Assembly (NCBI GenBank): GCA_005239605.1
Contig: SBBS01000002.1
Location: 1-12,812 of the forward strand
Length of the DNA stretch: 12,812 nucleotides
Source: a bacterium
GTDB taxonomy: Bacteria; Patescibacteriota; Minisyncoccia; Ryanbacterales; 2-02-FULL-48-12
Direction: 5' to 3'
The notes below the pieces were generated by a model. It saw only the letters and a list, made by a program, of their open reading frames with translations, made no database searches and was not told the origin of the DNA. The position numbers and the translations under genes are program-made. Each line of letters starts with the position of its first letter. Within the stretch, counting starts at the first letter, position 1. Shown one piece after another: positions 1 through 7,501 of the stretch.

Positions 1-155
1 TCCCTTAATAAATTTTAGAGTGAAATTTCAGAAATATGAGATGGGGCGCCGGTGAAAATTTTGAAGCGCCAGCAGGGCTCACGCAAGAAATTTTCACCAG
101 GCCCCGGCCGGATTTCGGGAATTTTTAGCCGAAAATTTATTAAGGGACAGGTCTA
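1..155. mobile_element. MITE-like hairpin element with terminal inverted repeats (left copy, missing its first ~8 nt)
   Basis: The right end (132-155) is the exact reverse complement of a 24-nt block found at 12716-12739; the first 16 nt of that pairing are also visible at 1-16 against 133-148. Full length would be about 163 nt. The interior is also self-complementary: an 11-bp stem pairs 51-61 with 88-98, and GGGGC (43-47) pairs with GCCCC (101-105), so the whole unit can fold as one long imperfect hairpin. No coding sequence fits inside. Positions 1-89 match 12724-12812 with one difference (C at 70, T at 12793). A TA dinucleotide lies at the outer edge of the repeat in both copies. This resembles a non-autonomous element moved by a transposase encoded elsewhere; the transposase family cannot be told from here. 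Confidence 0.8.
132..155 (-). repeat. Right terminal inverted repeat of the left MITE-like copy
   Basis: Read on the minus strand this starts TAGACCTGTCCCTTAATAAA and continues TTTT. It is identical over 24 nt to 12716-12739 on the plus strand. The outermost part, TAGACCTGTCCCT, also occurs alone at 11728-11740. Confidence 0.85.
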
Positions 156-160
156 ATGAT

Positions 161-166
161 TATGAT
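161..166 (+). promoter_or_regulatory. Possible -10 box for the tgt operon, beside the repeat
   Basis: TATGAT lies 17 nt before the tgt start codon. No good -35 is visible; the place where one would sit (about 138-143) is inside the inverted repeat of the mobile element. If real, the transcript would have a leader of only about 10 nt and the element would supply part of the promoter. Weak evidence. Confidence 0.3.
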
Positions 167-183
167 ATAACAGCCTTTGTTTT

Positions 184-1323
184 ATGTTTGGTTTTTCTGT
201 TATCAAAAATTCAAAAAAATCCCATGCGCGTCTCGGACTTTTGGAAACTCCTCACGGCACGGTGGAAACGCCCGCGTTTGTTCCCGTGGCTACGCAGGCG
301 GCGGTTAAAGTTCTCACCGAAAAAGAAGCGGAAGAAACCGGTTCCCAACTGCTTATCTGCAATACCTATCATTTGCATTTGCGCCCCGGCGAAAAGGTGG
401 TAAAAAAGCATGGCGGACTTCACGCATTTATGCAATGGAAGCGGCCGCTTATGACTGATTCCGGCGGGTTTCAGGTCTTTTCACTTGGATTCGGACGGGA
501 GCATGGCATGGGAAAAATTCTTAAAGAAAAATCCGATATTTCTGTAACGGATGGCGATCAGCCCGCGAAATTGAAAATTACGGATGACGGCGTTCTGTTT
601 CGGTCGCATATAGATGGAAGAGAACTTTTTTTAAATCCGCGCGAATCATTGCGCATTCAAGGCGCGTTGGGGGCCGACATAATGATTGCGTTTGATGAAT
701 GTCCGCCGCCGACAGCCGACTATGCGTATGTAAAAACATCGCTCGCGCGCACGCACCGGTGGGCGAAGGAATCGCTTGACGCAAAACGATCTATGCGGCA
801 AGCATTATACGGAGTTGTGCAAGGCGGGCGGTTTCAAGATTTGCGCGAAGAGTCCGCGCGTTTTATCGGCAAACTTGGTTTTGAAGGATTTGCGATAGGC
901 GGGGAGTTCGGCGCAAGCAAGCGCGCTATGACCCGCATGCTCCGGGTGGTGTTTATGTCTCTGCCGCCAAAAAAACCGCGGCATCTTTTGGGAATCGGCC
1001 ATCCCGAGGATATTCTTCCCATTATAAAATCGGGCGTTGATACATTTGATTGCATCGTGCCTACGCATTACGGCCGTCGCGGGATTGCGTTTACGTCGGA
1101 GGGTAAATTGAACTTGGCGCGAAGCATGTTTCTGGAAGACAAACAGCCGCTTGATGCGTCTTGCGAGTGTTTTGTATGCGGAACCTACGCGCGCGGTTAC
1201 TTGGCGCATCTTGTGCGAGCGCGTGAAATCACCGCGCTTCGGCTTCTTACATTCCATAATCTTCATTTTTTTAACGCGTTTGCGGCAGGAATTCGCGCAA
1301 GGATACGGGAGGGAAAGATATAA
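184..1323 (+). CDS. tgt: tRNA-guanine transglycosylase (queuine/preQ1 tRNA-ribosyltransferase)
   Basis: The enzyme swaps guanine-34 of GUN-anticodon tRNAs (His, Asn, Asp, Tyr) for a queuosine precursor base in the cytoplasm. The 379-residue product has the usual length and every expected motif: TDSGGFQ with general-base Asp92, DEC at 171-173 for base recognition, VVQGG around Gln213, IGG at 238-240, and the nucleophile in FDC (Asp289) followed by PTHYGRRG. The zinc site is Cys327, Cys329, Cys332 and His358 (CxCxxC-x25-H). Compared with E. coli Tgt there are about 20 extra residues near 104-128, before the FRSHIDG block. ATG 184 is the first start after an in-frame stop at 163, and no Shine-Dalgarno precedes it. 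It heads the gene block, with glycerate kinase 38 nt downstream; that pairing has no evident metabolic logic. No queuosine synthesis gene is nearby, so the base may be salvaged (inference). Confidence 0.96.
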   Translation: MFGFSVIKNSKKSHARLGLLETPHGTVETPAFVPVATQAAVKVLTEKEAEETGSQLLICNTYHLHLRPGEKVVKKHGGLHAFMQWKRPLMTDSGGFQVFSLGFGREHGMGKILKEKSDISVTDGDQPAKLKITDDGVLFRSHIDGRELFLNPRESLRIQGALGADIMIAFDECPPPTADYAYVKTSLARTHRWAKESLDAKRSMRQALYGVVQGGRFQDLREESARFIGKLGFEGFAIGGEFGASKRAMTRMLRVVFMSLPPKKPRHLLGIGHPEDILPIIKSGVDTFDCIVPTHYGRRGIAFTSEGKLNLARSMFLEDKQPLDASCECFVCGTYARGYLAHLVRAREITALRLLTFHNLHFFNAFAAGIRARIREGKI

Positions 1324-1336
1324 CCGCTTGAAATAT

Positions 1337-1351
1337 TTCCACGTCGTGGAA
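1337..1351 (+). promoter_or_regulatory. Perfect 15-nt palindrome between tgt and glycerate kinase
   Basis: TTCCACGTCGTGGAA is a perfect inverted repeat around a single central T. As RNA it can form a 6-bp hairpin (TTCCAC with GTGGAA, loop GTC). Its 3' arm overlaps the best ribosome-binding candidate for the next gene (GGAAG, 1348-1352, 9 nt before ATG 1362). It could be a DNA operator or an RNA hairpin that covers the ribosome site. Both roles are inference. Confidence 0.45.
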
Positions 1352-1361
1352 GAATGGAAAA

Positions 1362-2687
1362 ATGGGAGTTATTAAGAATTTTAATAAGCTTGCGGAGAGT
1401 GATGCGCGGCGCGCGGCTTTGCGGATTCTTGAAGCCGGATACGCCGCTATTAATACGGAAACGGCGGTGCGGCAGGCAGTGCGTCTACAGGGAGACATGT
1501 TGACTGTTTTGGGGAAAACGTATGATCTTTCCGGTATTGAGCGTTTGTATGTGGCTGGCGTCGGTAAATGTTCCACGTCAGCGGCGGCGGAATTGGAACG
1601 CATTTTGGGGGATCGCATTGCGGACGGCATTGTTATTGATGTTCGGTGCGATAAAAAATTAAAGCGCATAAAAACATGCGAAGGCGATCATCCGCTTCCG
1701 TCGGAACGCAATATTGCGGCAACCGCGGAGCTTGTTCAACTTTTAAAAAATGCGGCGGAACGCGATTTGGTTCTTATGATTGTCTCAGGCGGCGGGTCAA
1801 CGCTGTTGTGCCAGCCCGAGAATAAAACATGTCAGGAGGAAGCCGTCATTATACAGTATTTATTTGACAGAGGCGCGACAATTCAGGAGATAAATACGAT
1901 TCGCAAGCATTTGTCGCTTGCGCGCGGAGGATTCCTTGCCGCCCATGCGTATCCCGCGCGCGTGGTAAGTCTTATATTCTCTGACGTGCCGGGAGATGAT
2001 ATTTCATTCGTGGCGTCGGGTCCCACGGTGCGCGATACATCAACCGCAGCGGATGCCGCGGCAATCGCTGACAAATATGCTTTAGCTCAAAAGTGCGATT
2101 TTTTGGCAGAAAATTTAATTGAGACGCCAAAGGAAGAAAAATTTTTTGAACGAGTGGATAATCATATCGTTGTTTCAAACGAAATTGCGCTTGCGGCTAT
2201 GGCAGATGCCGCTCGGGGCGAAGGGTACAAACCTGTTATTTGCTCATCATGCCTTACGGGAGAGGCGCGCGTAGCAGGAGAAAATATTGCGCGGGATTTG
2301 CAAAGAGCGAAACAAAAATCCGTTTTATTGTATGGCGGCGAAACGACAGTGACCATGATGCGTGAAGGAAAACCGGCAGGCCGGAAAGATTCTGCGGTCA
2401 TGGGCGGGCGCAATCATGAATTGGCGCTTGCGGCTTTGATGCGCATTTCCGATGGCGATCTTGTGCTTGCGGCCGCGAGCGATGGTCGGGATAATTCGGA
2501 CCATGCGGGTGTAATTGCCGATGCTTGCGCAAAAGCACACGCGGCGGCGCGGCATCTGAACGCTCATGATTTTTTAGAACAACATAACTCGTATGCGTTT
2601 TTTCAAAAAACGAAAGATGCTATACTAACAGGACACACGGGTTCCAATGTGTCTGATCTGGTTATTGCGTTGAAGAGTGATTACTAA
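1362..2687 (+). CDS. Glycerate 2-kinase (GK-II / MOFRL family)
   Basis: Transfers phosphate from ATP to D-glycerate to give 2-phosphoglycerate, the substrate of the enolase encoded in the same block. The 441-residue protein follows the family end to end: VAGVGK at 64-69 with the conserved Lys69, GDHPLPS at 108-114, the nucleotide loop VSGGGST at 141-147, SDVPGDD at 207-213, ASGPTV at 218-223, GGRNHE at 348-353, ASDGRDN at 372-378, and the C-terminal MOFRL signature TGHTGSNVSDL at 423-433 (family form TGPTGTNVNDL). It is a class II enzyme, not the GlxK type, so the product should be 2-phosphoglycerate. Among the genes of this window it has one of the better ribosome sites (GGAAG, 9 nt before ATG). 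PEP synthase follows 24 nt downstream. Symbols such as gckA or ttuD are used for relatives; I leave the symbol blank. Confidence 0.93.
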   Translation: MGVIKNFNKLAESDARRAALRILEAGYAAINTETAVRQAVRLQGDMLTVLGKTYDLSGIERLYVAGVGKCSTSAAAELERILGDRIADGIVIDVRCDKKLKRIKTCEGDHPLPSERNIAATAELVQLLKNAAERDLVLMIVSGGGSTLLCQPENKTCQEEAVIIQYLFDRGATIQEINTIRKHLSLARGGFLAAHAYPARVVSLIFSDVPGDDISFVASGPTVRDTSTAADAAAIADKYALAQKCDFLAENLIETPKEEKFFERVDNHIVVSNEIALAAMADAARGEGYKPVICSSCLTGEARVAGENIARDLQRAKQKSVLLYGGETTVTMMREGKPAGRKDSAVMGGRNHELALAALMRISDGDLVLAAASDGRDNSDHAGVIADACAKAHAAARHLNAHDFLEQHNSYAFFQKTKDAILTGHTGSNVSDLVIALKSDY

Positions 2688-2711
2688 CTCAAAATTTTTT
2701 ACATAACAACA

Positions 2712-5114
2712 ATGGACAAACAGACTGCGTTTATACTTCCGTTTAAAGACATCAGTATTGAGGATGTTCCGTTGGTGGGCGGTAAAAATGCCGCTCTCGG
2801 CGAAATGTTTACCGGCCTCACCAGTAAGGGTATACGGGTGCCGGGCGGATTTGCGGTTACCGCGCATGCTTACCGAGTTTTTTTGCGGGAAAATAATTTG
2901 GAAGAAAAAATAAAACGGGCGCTTTCCGGACTTAATACGCGTTCACTTGCGAATTTGCAATCACGCGGAAAGGCGGCGCGCGCGCTTCTGTTGAGCGCAA
3001 AGATGCCGGACGAACTTGCGGACGCAATCATAAAAGCATATCAGGACATGGGAGCAAAAAGCGTGGCGGTGCGTTCGTCGGCAACTGCCGAAGATTTGCC
3101 GGGCGCTTCGTTCGCGGGCCAGCAGGAAACCTATCTTAATATATCGGGGACGAAAGATGTTCTGGAACAGGTAAAAAAATGTTTCGCTTCGTTGTTTACC
3201 GATCGCGCCATATCGTATCGGGAGGATAAAGGTTTCAGCCACAGCGATGTGTCGCTATCGGTCGGCATTCAGCATATGGTGCGATCCGATAAGGCCTCCA
3301 GCGGCGTTATGTTTACCGTTGATACGGAAACCGGTTTTAAGAACGTGATTGTCATCAACGGTTCTTACGGCCTCGGAGAGATGATTGTGCAGGGCAAAGT
3401 AACGCCGGATGAATTTTTGGTGCACAAGCCCCTTCTTTCAAATGCGTCCGTAAAACCCTTGATAGGGCGCAATCTTGGCGCAAAAGACCGGAAGATGATA
3501 TATGCCGGGCGCGGCGCCAAAGTGGTTTCGGTTTCTGTGCGCGAGCAGAATGCGTTTTGTCTCACCGACGAAGAAGCGCTTACGCTTGCGCGCTGGGGCG
3601 CCGAAATTGAATCGTATTTTTCCGCCAAGCACAACCGTTATCAGCCGATGGACATTGAGTGGGCAAAGGACGGCGTTACCGGCGAATTATTTGTGGTGCA
3701 GGCGCGGCCGGAGACCGTGCATGCCATCGCGGAAAAAAACATATATAAAGAATACCGTTTACAAGCGAAAGGGCGGGCGCTGGCAACAGGCGCCGCGGTC
3801 GGATCAAAAATAGCATCTGGGCGGGTGCGCGTGATAAAAGACGCAAAACATATCGGCGCATTTCGAAAAGGAGAAGTGCTGGTGACGGAAATTACGGATC
3901 CCGATTGGGAACCTATCATGAAGATCGCGTCTGCCATTGTAACCGACAAAGGCGGGCGGACGTCTCACGCGGCGATTGTATCGCGCGAGCTGGGAATTCC
4001 GGCTATCGTGGGCGCTAAAAATGCAACACACGCGCTGAAGAATGGGCAGGCCGTAACGGTGGATTGTTCATCGGGTACTGCGGGCATAGTTTATGAAGGA
4101 GCGCTGCCGTTTACGGTTGCAGAACACAAGCTTGATGAAATCCCAAAGACAAAAACAAAAGTTATGGTTAATATCGGTTCTCCGGAAGAAGCGTTTCGCA
4201 ATCATTGGCTGCCGGTAGAAGGCGTGGGGTTGGGGCGGCTTGAGTTTATTATCGGAGCCCATTTGCAAGTGCATCCCATGGCGCTGGTTATGTTTCATAA
4301 GCTTGCGCGCATGCGGGATGCCAAAACAAAACGCATCGTGCGGCGCGTGGAAGAGCTCACGCGCGGTTACAAAGATAAAGCGCATTATTATGTGGATGAG
4401 CTTGCGGAGGGCATTGCAAAAATCGCATCGGCTTTCTGGCCGCATGACGTCATTATTCGCTTTTCCGATTTTAAGACAAATGAATATCGCACGCTCATTG
4501 GCGGCGATCTTTTTGAGCCGGAAGAAGCAAACCCCATGCTGGGGTGGCGGGGCGCATCCCGGTATTACGATCCGAAGTTTAAAGAAGCATTCGGTTTGGA
4601 ATGCGCGGCGATCGTAAAAACGCGGCAGGCCATGGGGCTTACCAATGTGGTGCCCATGGTGCCGTTTTGCCGTACGCCGGAGGAAGGAAAGAATGTCCGT
4701 TCTATCATGGAGAAGCACGGACTTTCAAAGCAAAAAGATCCTGATTTGAAAGTATATGTAATGTGTGAAATTCCTTCCAATGTGCTTCGCGCGGACGAAT
4801 TTCTGGACGTGTTTGACGGCATGTCAATCGGATCCAACGATCTCACCCAGCTTGCGCTTGGGCTTGATCGCGATGCCGGAACGCTCTCGCACATCGGTAA
4901 TGAAAATGACCCAGCCGTAAAAGAATTAGTGCGAGCCGCTATCACGGCATGCAAAAAACGCGGCAAATATATCGGCATCTGCGGGCAAGGGCCCTCGGAT
5001 TATCCCGATTTTGCGGCGTTTCTTGTGAAGCAGGGAATTGGAAGCATATCGCTCAATCCGGATTCGGTCATCAAAACATTGCCGCGCATTGCCCAAGAAG
5101 AGAATAAAATATGA
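2712..5114 (+). CDS. ppsA: Phosphoenolpyruvate synthase (pyruvate, water dikinase)
   Basis: Interconverts pyruvate + ATP + water and PEP + AMP + phosphate. All three domains are present in 800 residues: the N-terminal ATP-grasp part, opening with VPLVGGKNAALGEM and holding AVRSSATAEDLPGASFAG; the swivelling phosphohistidine domain with GGRTSHAAIVSRELG (phospho-acceptor His419); and the C-terminal PEP-binding barrel with MCEIPSN, GSNDLTQLALGLDRD and GICGQGPSD, where Cys757 is the expected catalytic acid. Length and residue numbers nearly match E. coli PpsA. The start has no Shine-Dalgarno. The stop TGA overlaps the next ATG by 4 nt (ATGA, 5111-5114), which implies coupled translation. In an operon that makes PEP from glycerate and ends in a lactate-type dehydrogenase, it may run toward pyruvate and ATP in place of pyruvate kinase; that direction is inference. 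Confidence 0.96.
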   Translation: MDKQTAFILPFKDISIEDVPLVGGKNAALGEMFTGLTSKGIRVPGGFAVTAHAYRVFLRENNLEEKIKRALSGLNTRSLANLQSRGKAARALLLSAKMPDELADAIIKAYQDMGAKSVAVRSSATAEDLPGASFAGQQETYLNISGTKDVLEQVKKCFASLFTDRAISYREDKGFSHSDVSLSVGIQHMVRSDKASSGVMFTVDTETGFKNVIVINGSYGLGEMIVQGKVTPDEFLVHKPLLSNASVKPLIGRNLGAKDRKMIYAGRGAKVVSVSVREQNAFCLTDEEALTLARWGAEIESYFSAKHNRYQPMDIEWAKDGVTGELFVVQARPETVHAIAEKNIYKEYRLQAKGRALATGAAVGSKIASGRVRVIKDAKHIGAFRKGEVLVTEITDPDWEPIMKIASAIVTDKGGRTSHAAIVSRELGIPAIVGAKNATHALKNGQAVTVDCSSGTAGIVYEGALPFTVAEHKLDEIPKTKTKVMVNIGSPEEAFRNHWLPVEGVGLGRLEFIIGAHLQVHPMALVMFHKLARMRDAKTKRIVRRVEELTRGYKDKAHYYVDELAEGIAKIASAFWPHDVIIRFSDFKTNEYRTLIGGDLFEPEEANPMLGWRGASRYYDPKFKEAFGLECAAIVKTRQAMGLTNVVPMVPFCRTPEEGKNVRSIMEKHGLSKQKDPDLKVYVMCEIPSNVLRADEFLDVFDGMSIGSNDLTQLALGLDRDAGTLSHIGNENDPAVKELVRAAITACKKRGKYIGICGQGPSDYPDFAAFLVKQGIGSISLNPDSVIKTLPRIAQEENKI

Positions 5115-6124
5115 AAACACTTTTTTTTACACACGAACCATGGGAGGAGGAGTATATGAAGAAGGAAGCAAAGCCGGCGGGCGCGGATCTTATTTTTGTT
5201 GAAGGGCCGCTTACCAAAGATCATATTCCTCCCCAAGCCGCGGACGCGGAAATTGTAAGCGTATTTATAAATTCAGTGGTGGATAAACAGGTATTGGATG
5301 CGTTTCCAAAACTGAAACTGATTGCCGCGCGCTCAACCGGCTTTGATCACATAGATACGGAAGCGTGCAAAAAGCGCGGGGTTTTGGCGGCAAATGTGCC
5401 TTCGTACGGCGAACATACGGTGGCGGAATTTACGTTTGCATTGCTGTTATCTCTCTCGCGTAAAATTCATCAAGCGTATGATCAGGTGCGCGAGACGGGA
5501 AATTTTTCTTCTGAAGGTTTGCGGGGGTTTGATTTAAACGGAAAAACTATCGGCGTGGTGGGCGCCGGGCGCATCGGGCGGAATGTGGTGCGCATTGCGC
5601 GCGGATTTGACATGCGTATTTTGGCGTATGACACGCATGCGGATGAGGAATTTGCCAAGCGGCAGGATTTTCGCTATGTGCCGTTGGATGAATTATTTGA
5701 GGCATCGGATATTATTACACTTCATGTGCCGTATACCAATTCCACTCATCATCTTATCAATGCGCAGTCTATCGGCCGCATGAAGAAAGGAGCGTATCTC
5801 ATCAATACGTCGCGCGGATCGGTAGTGGAGACCGAAGCGCTGGTGCGCGCATTGAAAGACGGCCGTTTGGGGGGCGCCGCGCTTGATGTATTGGAAGAAG
5901 AAGGCGCTTATCAGGACGAAGCCGCGTTTTTGGCATCGGGACCGGCAGAACCGGAAGAATTACGCACTCTTCTGGCAAATCATGTGTTGATTGACATGCC
6001 CAACGTCATCGTAACTCCGCATAACGCGTACAATAGCTGGGAAGGCGTGCGGCGCATTCTCCATGCAACATCTGCCAATATCAGCAGTTTTATTGCGGGT
6101 CGTCCCCGGAATATCATTTCATGA
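5111..6124 (+). CDS. D-isomer specific 2-hydroxyacid dehydrogenase, D-lactate dehydrogenase-like
   Basis: NAD-dependent reduction of a 2-oxoacid to a D-2-hydroxyacid. The 337-residue protein has RSTGFDHID at 74-82 and PSYGEHTVAEFTFALLL at 97-113 in the substrate half, the Rossmann loop GAGRIG at 151-156, Asp174 after strand 2 (predicts NADH over NADPH), INTSRG with catalytic Arg235, Asp259 and Glu264 in the DVLEEE stretch, and the catalytic acid His304 in VTPHNAYNS. The overall form resembles D-lactate dehydrogenase, with an insert after DVLEEE (about 265-290). D-lactate from pyruvate is the first choice; hydroxypyruvate or glyoxylate reduction is the alternative and would directly feed the glycerate kinase upstream. 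The gene overlaps ppsA and enolase by 4 nt on each side, so the three proteins are probably made together. Confidence 0.9.
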   Translation: MKTLFFTHEPWEEEYMKKEAKPAGADLIFVEGPLTKDHIPPQAADAEIVSVFINSVVDKQVLDAFPKLKLIAARSTGFDHIDTEACKKRGVLAANVPSYGEHTVAEFTFALLLSLSRKIHQAYDQVRETGNFSSEGLRGFDLNGKTIGVVGAGRIGRNVVRIARGFDMRILAYDTHADEEFAKRQDFRYVPLDELFEASDIITLHVPYTNSTHHLINAQSIGRMKKGAYLINTSRGSVVETEALVRALKDGRLGGAALDVLEEEGAYQDEAAFLASGPAEPEELRTLLANHVLIDMPNVIVTPHNAYNSWEGVRRILHATSANISSFIAGRPRNIIS

Positions 6125-7296
6125 GTGTTTTGCGATCACTTCATGCGCGTCCTATTGTAGATTCCCGCGGGGAATGGACACTGGAAGTTCGTGCGGAATC
6201 TGCCCAAGGCATTGTTGCGTGGGCAAGCGTTCCTCAAGGAAAGAGCGTGGGATCATACGAGGCCGCTTCCGTTGAAGTAAAGCAGGCGATAGAAAATGTG
6301 CATGAAATCATCGCGCCCGCTCTTATAGGAACGGATGTAACCCGTCAAGCGGAGATTGATTCTCGCATGCGGGAAATTGACGGAACGGAAAACAAGTCAA
6401 AATTAGGCGCGAATGCGATGCTCGGCGTTTCGCTTGCCGCCGCGCGTCTTGCGGCGCATGAAAACCACTTGCACTTGTGGCAATATATTCGCGCGCTGTA
6501 CGGCGATGCAAAACAGGCGCCGCCTCCGCGCTTGTTTGTGAATATGATAAACGGCGGGCTGCATGCGGGGAATGGCCTTCAATTTCAAGAATACATGGTG
6601 ATACCAAAGCAAGAAAACATTTGGGATGCGGCGCAAAAGTGCGCTTTGTTGTATGGCGCGTTGCGGGCGCAGATAAAAAAAGAATTGGGAAATTCTTCCA
6701 TTAACGTGGGAGATGAAGGCGGTTTTGCTCCCGCTGTTTCGGATGACCAAGAACCGTTTCGGATGTTTGACGAGGTGTTGCGCTCACTGAAGTTGCGGGA
6801 TGCCTTTGATTTTGGATTGGATGCCGCCGCAAATTCAATTACGGCGCGCGATGGTTTAGGAGCGCTCTACCGCCAAATGCGCCAAACATGCGGATTATGG
6901 TATCTGGAAGATCCGTTTGGCGAAGAAGAATTTTCTTTATTTGCGGAATTGCAGCGGGAACTCGGCGATTCTTTGCTTGTAACGGGCGATGATCTTACGG
7001 TTACAAATGTAAAACGGATGCAGGCGGCGCATGAAAATAAAAGTTGTCGGGGAGTGATTATAAAGCCGAATCAAATCGGCACGCTCACGGAAACGCTTGA
7101 GGCGGTACGCGCCGCGCGTACCTGGGGATGGTTTGTGGTTGTTTCTCACCGAAGCGGCGAGACGAATGACGATTTTATCGCGGATTTGGCATGGGCGGCG
7201 GGCGCAGACGGCATTAAGCTGGGCGCGCCGGCTCGCGGAGAACGCACGGCGAAATATAACCGATTGATGGAAATTGAATCGCAAGTGAAACAGTAG
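6121..7296 (+). CDS. eno: Enolase (phosphopyruvate hydratase), compact form
   Basis: Dehydrates 2-phosphoglycerate to PEP, joining glycerate kinase to PEP synthase in the same operon. At 391 residues it is about 40 shorter than E. coli enolase (432), yet the expected active-site residues are visible: Ser42 in the mobile loop, His148 (NGGLHAG), Glu157 (QEYM), Glu199 (GDEGG), metal ligands Asp234, Glu263 and Asp290 (LEDP, GDDLTVTN), Lys315 (IIKPNQIGTLTET), His343 (SHRSGETNDDFIADL) and Lys366 (IKLGAPARGERTAKYN). The first loop reads PQGKSVGSYEA instead of the usual PSGASTGxxEA, and the LRDGD...GKGV stretch after it is missing. Shortening is also seen before LEDP and at the C-terminus. The start overlaps the preceding stop (ATGA). 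No convincing intrinsic terminator follows. Confidence 0.95.
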   Translation: MSVLRSLHARPIVDSRGEWTLEVRAESAQGIVAWASVPQGKSVGSYEAASVEVKQAIENVHEIIAPALIGTDVTRQAEIDSRMREIDGTENKSKLGANAMLGVSLAAARLAAHENHLHLWQYIRALYGDAKQAPPPRLFVNMINGGLHAGNGLQFQEYMVIPKQENIWDAAQKCALLYGALRAQIKKELGNSSINVGDEGGFAPAVSDDQEPFRMFDEVLRSLKLRDAFDFGLDAAANSITARDGLGALYRQMRQTCGLWYLEDPFGEEEFSLFAELQRELGDSLLVTGDDLTVTNVKRMQAAHENKSCRGVIIKPNQIGTLTETLEAVRAARTWGWFVVVSHRSGETNDDFIADLAWAAGADGIKLGAPARGERTAKYNRLMEIESQVKQ

Positions 7297-7371
7297 GACA
7301 AAGAGGTCTGATAAGAGTAATGAAAAAGATTTTGAATAAGATCAGCGATAAAAAGTGGGAGCGACCAGAAT

Positions 7372-7400
7372 TTGACAAAATAGTTCCGGTATGATATGCT
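7372..7400 (+). promoter_or_regulatory. Strong extended -10 promoter for csp1
   Basis: TTGACA (7372-7377), 17-nt spacer, TATGCT (7395-7400) preceded by TGA (an extended -10). Transcription should start near 7407. The csp2 promoter has the same plan: TTGACT, 17 nt, TGC plus TACGCT. Confidence 0.8.
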
Positions 7401-7406
7401 TTCAAA

Positions 7407-7501
7407 TATCAATGCAGCGCTGATCCAGAGAAACGGATCGAGTCTCTATGTTTGCGTAATTTGCTTGGTATTTTATCAGTTTTTCCTTAGTCAATTTCTA
7501 C
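7407..7501 (+). promoter_or_regulatory. Structured 5' leader of csp1 (candidate cold-responsive RNA)
   Basis: A leader of about 95 nt precedes csp1. GATCC (7422-7426) can pair with GGATC (7435-7439), while AGAGA (7427-7431) can pair with TCTCT (7443-7447). The two stems cross, so they are either a tight pseudoknot or competing states. Landmarks TATCAA, CGCT, GAAA.ACG and TCGAGT recur in the csp2 leader at nearly the same distances from the promoter (TCGAGT at +31 and +30 from TATCAA). E. coli cspA leaders change fold with temperature; a similar role here is inference. Confidence 0.55.

Noticed and set aside
805..1266. Long minus-strand frame (153 codons) opposite tgt
   Set aside because: It lies wholly within the tgt coding strand, has no recognisable domain, and tgt is unambiguous.
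4068..4718. Minus-strand frame of 216 codons opposite ppsA
   Set aside because: Shadow of the PEP synthase gene: composition is low in normal protein patterns and no family is recognised.
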